Origin: Liolophura sinensis
Taxonomy: Eukaryota > Mollusca > Polyplacophora > Chitonida > Chitonidae
Length of the DNA: 17,334 bases
Assembly: GCF_032854445.1 (NCBI RefSeq)
Contig: NW_027018532.1
Location: forward strand, 1-17,334
Reading direction: 5' to 3'
The notes beneath the pieces were generated by a model. That model was given only the letters and a program-made list of their open reading frames with translations, was not told the origin of the DNA and did not search any database. This document shows, one piece after another, positions 9,378-17,334 of this stretch. Position 1 is the stretch's first letter, and each line of letters opens with the position of its first letter. Made by a program: the position numbers and the translations under genes.

Positions 9378-9926
9378 TATTCAACTTTTCATTATAAGTT
9401 ATGTGCCCTTCGGTAGCCCAGAAGATGTCAAATCTTTGGGCAAGCCCATTTAACTCACCCAGCAAATGTCTTACTTCTAAGTCGAAGATAAACTCAATGT
9501 CTTTATCTACATGTAGAAAAACCACACCATTTTTATATAAAAAACACAAGGTACTTGATACAGTCTGCTGTAAAAAGTACAATTGAACACTGACCCACAT
9601 CAATAAGGTGCCAAAAAGATGCGCAATTGGGTCAGGCATCTCCAGCTGTTGAAAAATTGCAAATTTCCCTTGGTTTCCATGGAGTAAGAGCCGTTGCTGG
9701 GCACGTGATTTTGACATAAATGATGATTCAATTGTGGCTACAGCCAAAAGTATTGGTCGGAGAGCAACGCGGTTTGCACCATTCGATTTCTCGTCACAAA
9801 ATACGTCGGATTAGCCTCTTACCAGCAGCATTGAACATTTTTTTCCACTTTTGGATTTTTGCCTGGTCCTTTTGCTAATTGAAATCGGCTACATGTACTA
9901 TGTACAATCGCGACTGGTCATTACTA
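9378..9926 (+). repeat. Satellite monomer U18 (549 bp)
   Basis: The unit opens with TATTCAACTTTTCATT like U15. Homopolymer-type indels are frequent: GGGC(C)AAG, CCAAAAAGATG, TTTCCCTTGG and CATTG(G)AAC. Other markers are GATGTC, CAGCTG, TTGCAAAT and GTACAATC. Confidence 0.97.
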
Positions 9927-10474
9927 TATTCAACTTTTGATTATAAGTTATGTGCCCTTCGTAGCCCAGAAGATGTCAAATCTTTGGGCCAAGCCCATTT
10001 AACTCACCCAGCAAATGTCTTACTTCTAAGTCGAAGATAAACTCAATGTCTTTATCTACATGTAGAAAAACCACACCATTTTTATATAAAAAACACAAGG
10101 TACTTGATACAGTCTGCTGTAAAAAGTACAATTGAACACTGACCCACATCAATAAGGTGCCAAAAGATGCGCAATTGGGTCAGGCATCTCCAGCTGTTGA
10201 AAAATTGCAAATTTCCTTGGTTTCCATGGAGTAAGAGCCGTTGCTGGGCACGTGATTTTGACATAAATGATGATTCAATTGTGGCTACAGCCAAAAGTAT
10301 TGGTCAGAGAGCAACGCGGTTTGCACCATTCGATTTCTCGTCACAAAATACGTCGGATTAGCCTCTTGCCAGCACGATTGGAGCATTTTGTTTACTTTTG
10401 GATTTTTGCCTGGTCCTTTTGCTAATTGAAATCGGCTACATGTACTATGTACCATCGCGGACTGGTCATTACTA
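9927..10474 (+). repeat. Satellite monomer U19 (548 bp)
   Basis: This is a near copy of U16: GGTCAGAGA, CTCTTGCCAGCACGATTGG, GCATTTTG and GTACCATC. Private indels are CTTCG(G)TAGCC and an extra G in ATCGCGGACTGG. Confidence 0.97.
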
Positions 10475-11021
10475 TATTCAACTTTTGATTATAAGTTATG
10501 TGCCCTTCGGTAGCCCAGAAGATGTCAAATCTTTGGGCCAAGCCCATTTAACTCACTCAGCAAATGTCTTACTTCTAAGTCGAAGATAAACTTAATCTCT
10601 TTATCTACATGTAGAAAAACCACACCATTTTTATATAAAAAACACAAGGTACTTGATACAGTCTGCTGTAAAAAGTACAATTGAACACTGACCCACATCA
10701 ATAAGGTGCCAAAAGATGCGCAATTGGGTCAGGCATCTCCAGGTGTTGAAAAATTGCAAATTTCCTTGGTTTCCATGGAGTAAGAGCCGTTGCTGGGCAC
10801 GTGATTTTGACATAAATGATGATTCAATGTGGCTACAGCCAAAAGTATTGGTCGGAGAGCAACGCGGTTTGCACCATTCGATTTCTCGTCACAAAATACG
10901 TCGGATTAGCCTCTTACCAGCAGCATTGGAACATTTTTTCCACTTTTGGATTTTTGCCTGGTCCTTTTGCTAATTGAAATCGGCTACATGTACTATGTAC
11001 CATCGCGACTGGTCATTACTA
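10475..11021 (+). repeat. Satellite monomer U20 (547 bp)
   Basis: Early CTCACTCAGC and CTTAATCTC match U17, but the middle has CAGGTG, TTGCAAAT and GGAGTAAGAG, so the higher-order repeat ends inside this unit. One T is missing in GATTCAATGTGG. The 3' part has the GCATTGGAAC block and GTACCATC. Confidence 0.97.
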
Positions 11022-11570
11022 TATTCAACTTTTGATTATAAGTTATGTGCCCTTCGGTAGCCCAGAAGACGTCAAATCTTTGGGCCAAGCCCATTTAACT
11101 CACCCAGCAAATGTCTTACTTCTAAGTCGAAGATAAACTCAATGTCTTTATCTACATGTAGAAAAACCACACCATTTTTATATAAAAAACACAAGGTACT
11201 TGATACAGTCTGCTGTAAAAAGTACAATTGAACACTGACCCACATCAATAAGGTGCCAAAAGATGCGCATTTGGGTCAGGCATCTCCAGCTGTTGAAAAA
11301 TTGGAAATTTCCTTGGTTTCCATGGAGTAAGAGCCGTTGCTGGGCACGTGATTTTGACATAAATGATCGATTCAATTGTGGCTACAGCCAAAAGTATTGG
11401 TCGGAGAGCAACGCGGTTTGCACCATTCGATTTCTCGTCACAAAATACGTCGGATTAGCCTCTTACCAGCAGTATTGGAACATTTTTTCCACTTTTGGAT
11501 TTTTGCCTGGTCCTTTTGCTAATTGAAATCGGCTACATGTACTATGTACCATCGCGACTGGTCATTACTA
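11022..11570 (+). repeat. Satellite monomer U21 (549 bp)
   Basis: Markers are GACGTC, CTCAATGTC, CAGCTG, TTGGAAAT and GTACCATC. Private changes are ATGCGCATTTGG, an extra C in AATGATCGATTC and CAGTATTGG. Confidence 0.97.
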
Positions 11571-12119
11571 TATTCAACTTTTGATTATAAGTTATGTGCC
11601 CTTCGGTAGCCCAGAAGACGTCAAATCTTTGGGCCAAGCCCATTTCACTCACCCAGCAAATGTCTTACTTCTAAGTCGAAGATAAACTCAATGTCTTTAT
11701 CTACATGTAGAAAAACCACACCATTTTTATATAAAAAACACAAGGTACTTGATACAGTCTGCTGTAAAAAGTACAATTGAACACTGACCCACATCAATAA
11801 GGTGCCAAAAGATGCGCAATTGGGTCAGGCATCTCCAGGTGTTGAAAAATTGCAAATTTCCTTGGTTTCCATGGAGTAAGAGCCGTTGCTGGGCACGTGA
11901 TTTTGACATAAATGATGATTCAATTGTGGCTACAGCAAAAGTATTGGTCGGAGAGCAACGCGGTTTGCACCATTCGATTTCTCGTCACAAAATACGTCGG
12001 ATTAGGCCTCTTACCAGCAGCATTGGAGCATTTTTTCCACTTTTGGATTTTTGCCTGGTCCTTTTGCTAATTGAAATCGGCTACATGTACTATGTACCAT
12101 CGCGACTGGTCATTACTAA
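11571..12119 (+). repeat. Satellite monomer U22 (549 bp)
   Basis: Markers are GACGTC, CATTTCACTC, CTCAATGTC, CAGGTG, TTGCAAAT and a mixed 3' block, GCATTGGAGC (shared with U27). Private indels are CAGC(C)AAAAG, an extra G in ATTAGGCCTC and an extra A in TACTAATATTC. Confidence 0.97.
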
Positions 12120-12665
12120 TATTCAACTTTTGATTATAAGTTATGTGCCCTTCGGTAGCCCAGAAGACGTCAAATCTTTGGGCCAAGCCCATTTAACTCA
12201 CCCAGCAAATGTCTTACTTCTAAGTCGAAGATAAACTCAATGTCTTTATCTACATGTAGAAAAACCACACCATTTTTATATAAAAAACCACAAGGTACTT
12301 GATACAGTCTGCTGTAAAAAGTACAATTGAACACTGACCCACATCAATAAGGTGCCAAAAGATGCGCAATTGGGTCAGGCATCTCCAGGTGTTGAAAAAT
12401 TGCAAATTTCCTTGGTTTCCATGGAGTAAGAGCCGTTGCTGGGCACGTGATTTTGACATAAATGATGATTCAATTGTGGCTACAGCCAAAAGTATTGGTC
12501 GGAGAGCAACGCGGTTTGCACCATTCGATTTCTCGTCACAAATACGTCGGATTAGCCTCTTACCAGCAGCATTGGAACATTTTTCCACTTTTGGATTTTG
12601 CCTGGTCCTTTTGCTCATTGAAATCGGCTACATGTACTATGTACAATCGCGACTGGTCATTACTA
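12120..12665 (+). repeat. Satellite monomer U23 (546 bp)
   Basis: Markers are GACGTC, CTCAATGTC, CAGGTG, TTGCAAAT and GTACAATC. GGATTTTGCC followed by GCTCATTG is shared only with U24. An A is lost in CAC(A)AAATACG and T runs are shortened, which fuses short reading frames on both strands. Confidence 0.97.
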
Positions 12666-13213
12666 TATTCAACTTTTGATTATAAGTTATGTGCCCTTCG
12701 GTAGCCCAGAAGATGTCAAATCTTTGGGCCAAGCCCATTTAACTCACCCAGCAAATGTCTTACTTCTAAGTCGAAGATAAACTCAATGTCTTTATCTACA
12801 TGTAGAAAAACCACACCATTTTTATATAAAAACCACAAGGTACTTGATACAGTCTGCTGTAAAAAGTACAATTGAACACTGACCCACATCAATAAGGTGC
12901 CAAAAGATGCGCAATTGGGTCAGGCATCTCCAGGTGTTGAAAAATTGCAAATTTCCTTGGTTTCCATGGAGTAAGAGCCGTTGCCTGGGCACGTGATTTT
13001 GACATAAATGATGATTCAATTGTGGCTACAGCCAAAAGTATTGGTCGGAGAGCAACGCGGTTTGCACCATTCGATTTCTCGTCACAAAATACGTCGGATT
13101 AGCCTCTTACCAGCAGCATTGGAACATTTCTTCCACTTTTGGATTTTGCCTGGTCCTTTTGCTCATTGAAATCGGCTACATGTACTATGTACCATCGCGA
13201 CTGGTCATTACTA
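12666..13213 (+). repeat. Satellite monomer U24 (548 bp)
   Basis: GGATTTTGCC and GCTCATTG are shared with U23; ATAAAAACCACAAGG with ACATTTCTTCC is shared with U7. It also has GATGTC, CAGGTG, TTGCAAAT, GTACCATC and a private extra C in TTGCCTGGGC. Confidence 0.97.
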
Positions 13214-13762
13214 TATTCAACTTTTGATTATAAGTTATGTGCCCTTCGGTAGCCCAGAAGATGTCAAATCTTTGGCCAAGCCCATTTAACTCACCCAGCA
13301 AATGTCTTACTTCTAAGTCGAAGATAAACTCAATGTCTTTATCTACATGTAGAAAAACCACAACCATTTTTATATAAAAAACACAAGGTACTTGATACAG
13401 TCTGCTGTAAAAAGTACAATTGAACACTGACCCACATCAATAAGGTGCCAAAAGATGCGCAATTGGGTCAGGCATCTCCAGCTGTTGAAAAATTGCAAAT
13501 TTCCTTGGTTTCCATGGAGTAAGAGCCGTTGCTGGGCACGTGATTTTGACATAAATGATGATTCAATTGTGGCTACAGCCAAAAGTATTGGTCGGAGAGC
13601 AACGCGGTTTGCACCATTCGATTTCTCGTCACAAAATACGTCGGATTAGCCTCTTACCAGCACGATTGGAGCATTTTTTTTTACTTTTGGATTTTTGCCT
13701 GGTCCTTTTGCTAATTGAAATCGGCTACATGTACTATGTACCATCGCCACTGGTCATTACTA
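13214..13762 (+). repeat. Satellite monomer U25 (549 bp)
   Basis: Markers are GATGTC, CTCAATGTC, CAGCTG, TTGCAAAT, the CACGATTGGAGC block with a long T run, and GTACCATC. Private changes are TTTGG(G)CCAAG, CCACAACCATT and ATCGCCACTGG. Confidence 0.97.
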
Positions 13763-14310
13763 TATTCAACTTTTGATTATAAGTTATGTGCCCTTCGTAG
13801 CCCAGAAGATGTCAAATCTTTGGGCCAAGCCCATTTAACTCACCCAGCAAATGTCTTACTTCTAAGTCGAAGATAAACTCAATGTCTTTATCTACATGTA
13901 GAAAAACCACACCATTTTTATATAAAAAACACAAGGTACTTGATACAGTCTGCTGTAAAAAGTACAATTGAACACTGACCCACATCAATAAGGTGACAAA
14001 AGATGCGCAATTGGGCCAGGCATCTCCAGGTGTTGACAAATTGTAAATTTCCTTGGTTTCCATGGAGTAAGAGCCGTTGCTGGGCACGTGATTTTGACAT
14101 AATTGATGATTCAATTGTGGCTACAGCCAAAAGTATTGGTCGGAGAGCAACGCGGTTTGCACCATTCGATTTCTCGTCACAAAATACGTCGGATTAGCCT
14201 CTTACCAGCAGCATTGGAACATTTTTTTCCACTTTTGGATTTTTGCCTGATCCTTTTGCTAATTGAAATCGGCTACATGTACTATGTACCATCGCGACTG
14301 GTCATTACTA
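13763..14310 (+). repeat. Satellite monomer U26 (548 bp)
   Basis: Markers are GATGTC, GGGCCAGG, CAGGTG, TTGTAAAT, CATAATTG and GTACCATC. GCCTGATCC (14245-14253) is shared only with U31. Private changes are CTTCG(G)TAGCC (as in U19), GTGACAAAAG and GTTGACAAATTG. Confidence 0.97.
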
Positions 14311-14859
14311 TATTCAACTTTTGATTATAAGTTATGTGCCCTTCGGTAGCCCAGAAGACGTCAAATCTTTGGGCCAAGCCCATTTAACTCACCCAGCAAA
14401 TGTCTTACTTCTAAGTCGAAGATAAACTCAATGTCTTTATCTACATGTAGAAAAACCACACCATTTTTTATATAAAAAACACAAGGTACTTGATACAGTC
14501 TGCTGTAAAAAGTACAATTGAACACTGACCCACATCAATAAGGTGCCAAAAGATGCGCAATTGGGTCAGGCATCTGCAGCTGTTGAAAAATTGCAAATTT
14601 CCTTGGTTTCCATGGAGTAAGAGCCGTTGCTGGGCACGTGATTTTGACATAAATGATGATTCAATTGTGGCTACAGCCAAAAGTATTGGTCGGAGAGCAA
14701 CGCGGTTTGCACCATTCGATTTCTCGTCACAAAACACGTCGGATTAGCCTCTTACCAGCAGCATTGGAGCATTTTTTCCACTTTTGGATTTTTGCCTGGT
14801 CCTTTTGCTAATTGAAATCGGCTACATCTACTATGTACCATCGCGACTGGTCATTACTA
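14311..14859 (+). repeat. Satellite monomer U27 (549 bp)
   Basis: Markers are GACGTC, CTCAATGTC, CTGCAGCTG, TTGCAAAT and the mixed block GCATTGGAGC. Private changes are AAAACACGTCGG and CTACATCTACTA, the latter breaking the TACAT/ATGTA inverted repeat. Confidence 0.97.
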
Positions 14860-15406
14860 TATTCAACTTTTGATTATAAGTTATGTGCCCTTCGGTAGCC
14901 CAGAAGACGTCAAATCTTTGGGCCAAGCCCATTTCACTCACCCAGCAAATGTCTTACTTCTAAGTCGAAGATAATCTTAATCTCTTTATCTACATGTAGA
15001 AAAACCACACCATTTTTATATAAAAAACACAAGGTACTTGATACAGTCTGCTGTAAAAAGTACAATTGAACACTGACCCACATCAATAAGGTGCCAAAAG
15101 ATGCGCAATTGGGTCAGGCATCTCCAGCTGTTGAAAAATTGGAAATTTCCTTGGTTTCCATGGAGTAAGAGCCGTTGCTGGGCACGTGATTTTGACATAA
15201 ATGATGATTCAATTGTGGCTACAGCCAAAAGTATTGGTCGGAGAGCAACGCGGTTTGCACCATTCGATTTCTCGTCACAAAATACGTCGGATTAGTCTCT
15301 TACCAGCAGCATTGAACATTTTTTCCACTTTTGGATTTTTGCCTGGTCCTTTTGCTAATTGAAATCGGCTACATGTACTATGTACAATCGCGACTGGTCA
15401 TTACTA
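14860..15406 (+). repeat. Satellite monomer U28 (547 bp)
   Basis: Markers are GACGTC, CATTTCACTC, GATAATCTTAATCTC, CAGCTG, TTGGAAAT, ATTAGTCTC (as in U7), CATTG(G)AAC and GTACAATC. Confidence 0.97.
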
Positions 15407-15955
15407 TATTCAACTTTTGATTATAAGTTATGTGCCCTTCGGTAGCCCAGAAGACGTCAAATCTTTGGGCCAAGCCCATTTAACTCACCCAGCAAATGTC
15501 TTACTTCTAAGTCGAAGATAAACTTAATCACTTTATCTACATGTAGAAAAAACCACACCATTTTTATATAAAAAACACAAGGTACTTGATACAGTCTGCT
15601 GTAAAAAGTACAATTGAACACTGACCCACATCAATAAGGTGCCAAAAGATGCGCAATTGGGTCAGGCATCTCCAGGTGTTGAAAAATTGGAAATTTCCTT
15701 GGTTTCCATGGAGTAAGAGCCGTTGCTGGGCACGTGATTTTGACATAAATGATGATTCAATTGTGGCTACAGCCAAAAGTATTGGTCGGAGAGCAACGCG
15801 GTTTGCACCATTCGATTTCTCGTCACAAAATACGTCGGATTAGCCTCTTACCAGCAGCATTGGAACATTTTTTCCACTTTTGGATTTTTGCCTGGTCCTT
15901 TTGCTAATTGAAATCGGCTACATGTACTATGTACAATCGCGACTGGTCATTACTA
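15407..15955 (+). repeat. Satellite monomer U29 (549 bp)
   Basis: Markers are GACGTC, the private CTTAATCAC, CAGGTG, TTGGAAAT, the GCATTGGAAC block and GTACAATC. One extra A lies in GTAGAAAAAACC. Confidence 0.97.
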
Positions 15956-16505
15956 TATTCAACTTTTGATTATAAGTTATGTGCCCTTCGGTAGCCCAGA
16001 AGATGTCAAATCTTTGGGCCAAGCCCATTTAACTCACCCAGCAAATGTCTTACTTCTAAGTCGAAGATAAACTCAATGTCTTTATCTACATGTAGAAAAA
16101 CCACACCATTTTATATAAAAAACACAAGGTACTTGATACAGTCTGCTGTAAAAAGTACAATTGAACACTGACCCACATCAATAAGGTGCCAAAAGATGCG
16201 CAATTGGGCCAGGCATCTCCAGGTGTTGAAAAATTGTAAATTTCCTTGGTTTCCATGGAGTAAGAGCCGTTGCTGGGCACGTGATTTTGACATAATTGAT
16301 GATTCAATTGTGGCTACAGCCAAAAGTATTGGTCGGAGAGCAAACGCGGTTTGCACACCATTCGATTTCTCGTCACAAAATACGTCGGATTAGCCTCTTA
16401 CCAGCAGCATTGGAACATTTTTTCCACTTTTGGATTTTTGCCTGGTCCTTTTGCTAATTGAAATCGGCCACATGTACTATGTACAATCGCGACTGGTCAT
16501 TACTA
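15956..16505 (+). repeat. Satellite monomer U30 (550 bp)
   Basis: Markers are GATGTC, GGGCCAGG, CAGGTG, TTGTAAAT, CATAATTG and GTACAATC. Private changes are an extra A in GCAAACGCGG, a duplicated CA in TTTGCACACC and CGGCCACATG. These insertions total three bases, so the sense short frame is restored downstream. Confidence 0.97.
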
Positions 16506-17054
16506 TATTCAACTTTTGATTATAAGTTATGTGCCCTTCGGTAGCCCAGAAGACGTCAAATCTTTGGGCCAAGCCCATTTAACTCACCCAGCAAATGTCT
16601 TACTTCTAAGTCGAAGACAAACTCAATGTCTTTATCTACATGTAGAAAAACCACACCATTTTTATATAAAAAACACAAGGTACTTGATACAGTCTGCTGT
16701 TAAAAGTACAATTGAACACTGACCCACATCAATAAGGTGCCAAAAGATGCGCAATTGGGCCAGGCATCTCCAGCTGTTGAAAAATTGTAAATTTCCTTGG
16801 TTTCCATGGAGTAAGAGCCGTTGCTGGGCACGTGATTTTGACATAATTGATGATTCAATTGTGGCTACAGCCAAAAGTATTGGTCGGAGAGCAACGCGGT
16901 TTGCCACCATTCGATTTCTCGTCACAAAATACGTCGGATTAGCCTCTTACCAGCAGCATTGGAACATTTTTTCCACTTTTGGATTTTTGCCTGATCCTTT
17001 TGCTAATTGAAATCGGCTACATGTACTATGTACCATCGCGACTGGTCATTACTA
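16506..17054 (+). repeat. Satellite monomer U31 (549 bp)
   Basis: Markers are GACGTC, GGGCCAGG, CAGCTG, TTGTAAAT, CATAATTG, GTACCATC, CTGTTAAAAG (with U11) and GCCTGATCC (with U26). Private changes are GAAGACAAAC and an extra C in TTTGCCACCATT. Confidence 0.97.
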
Positions 17055-17334
17055 TATTCAACTTTTGATTATAAGTTATGTGCCCTTCGGTAGCCCAGAA
17101 GACGTCAAATCTTTTGGCCAAGCCCATTTCACTCACCCAGCAAATGTCTTACTTCTAAGTCGAAGATAAACTCAATGTCTTTATCTACATGTAGAAAAAC
17201 CACACCATTTTTATATAAAAAACACAAGGTACTTGATACAGTCTGCTGTAAAAAGTACAATTGAACACTGACCCACATCAATAAGGTGCCAAAAGATGCG
17301 CAATTGGGTCAGGCATCTGCAGCTGTTGAAAAAT
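17055..17334 (+). repeat. Satellite monomer U32 (partial, first 280 bp)
   Basis: The window ends inside this unit, just after CTGCAGCTGTTGAAAAAT, so the array continues to the right. Markers are GACGTC, CATTTCACTC, CTCAATGTC, CTGCAGCTG and a private CTTTTGGCCAAG. Confidence 0.97.

Larger units (their letters stand above)
9133..10776 (+). repeat. Higher-order repeat, copy 2 (three monomers, ~1643 bp)
   Basis: Starting at the GGAGTCAGAG marker in U17, this copy repeats CTTTTCATT (9385), GGTCAGAGA (10302), CTCTTGCCAGCACG (10363) and CTCACTCAGC (about 10552) in the same order as copy 1. The next expected GGAGTCAGAG is absent in U20, which has GGAGTAAGAG, so the series stops after two copies. The right end given is the expected marker position. 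Confidence 0.83.
1..17334 (+). repeat. Satellite DNA array, ~548-bp monomer, 31 full copies plus one partial
   Basis: The window is a head-to-tail tandem array with no inverted or missing copies and no unique flank. Landmarks recur in the same order in every unit: TATTCAAC, the TGGGC-CAA-GCCCA hairpin, CTACATGTAG, a TATATAAA tract (damaged in U2), ATGCGCAATTGG (ATGCGCATTTGG in U21), CACGTG, TGGCTACAGCCA and the TACAT/ATGTA hairpin. Unit lengths apart from the insertion-bearing U10 are 545-550 bp. The high identity points to recent amplification or active homogenisation. I do not recognise the monomer as a named satellite, and see no similarity to 5S rRNA, snRNA, histone or rDNA spacer units. 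Pericentromeric, subtelomeric or interstitial location cannot be told from this window. The phase is arbitrary. Confidence 0.99.

Noticed and set aside
9349-9747. 132-codon antisense ORF
   Set aside because: It is unique to U18, where an extra C and other indels fuse frames that are separate in all other units; probably an indel or sequencing artefact.
11812-12234. 140-codon sense ORF crossing the U22/U23 boundary
   Set aside because: It depends on three private single-base indels in U22 and is not open in any other unit.
12250-12679. Longer ORFs on both strands in U23 (122 codons antisense, 105 codons sense)
   Set aside because: They arise from base losses in CAC(A)AAATACG and T runs; sense and antisense frames become longer together, as expected of chance.
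1-17334. CRISPR array
   Set aside because: Units are about 548 bp and similar over their whole length; there are no short repeats alternating with unique spacers and no cas genes.
1-17334. Tandem 5S rRNA, snRNA, tRNA or rDNA spacer repeat
   Set aside because: I found no A/B/C box set (no GGTTCRA-type B box), no Sm-site-bearing snRNA-like segment and no 5S-like core on either strand by eye.
1-17334. CENP-B box in the monomer
   Set aside because: No segment matches the TTCG....A..CGGG core; the TTCGGTAGCCC and TTCGATTTCTCG stretches lack the required right half.

Overview
The whole window is one head-to-tail satellite DNA array. A monomer of about 548 bp is repeated without interruption from the first to the last base. 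Phased arbitrarily at the motif TATTCAAC, there are 31 complete monomers (U1-U31) and one partial monomer (U32, 280 bp). All are in the same orientation and differ from one another by only a few per cent by eye. Complete units without an insertion are 545-550 bp, mostly 547-549. I see no flanking unique sequence, no protein-coding gene, no structural RNA gene and no CRISPR array.

The origin is almost certainly eukaryotic: this is long-monomer tandem DNA with no bacterial gene organisation. The best clue to lineage is a 59-bp insertion at 5040-5098. It has a short CATT-type tail and an imperfect CGCCAC/GTGGCG stem-loop, and resembles dispersed short elements I remember from molluscs, especially marine gastropods and bivalves. 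That assignment is from memory and is moderate at best. The insertion sits between perfect 12-bp direct repeats and lengthens its host monomer (U10) by exactly 71 bp, so it is a clean secondary transposition into the satellite.

Layout: U1-U9 (1-4927) include a stretch where two monomer types alternate (U2-U7). U10 (4928-5546) carries the insertion. U11-U13 are ordinary. From late U14 to early U20 (about 7.49-10.6 kb) there is a clear three-monomer higher-order repeat, with four rare markers recurring in order at 1641-1644 bp. U21-U32 are a mixed mosaic with further local sharing (U23/U24; U26-U27/U31-U32). Variants are linked into subfamilies: a CACGATT-GAGC block near the 3' end of the monomer never occurs with the AGGTG variant upstream. 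This pattern fits concerted evolution by unequal exchange and gene conversion.

Every monomer contains short overlapping sense and antisense ORFs (about 64 and 70 codons). They look like by-products of a homogeneous repeat: variants are mostly amino-acid changing, indels break the sense frame in roughly nine units, and nothing resembles a known family. Each monomer also has several short palindromes or hairpins, an E-box-type CACGTG and, in nearly all units, a TATATAAA tract, so a transcribed or protein-bound satellite is possible but not shown. Single-base homopolymer indels cluster at about 8-13.8 kb and may be sequencing or assembly error.
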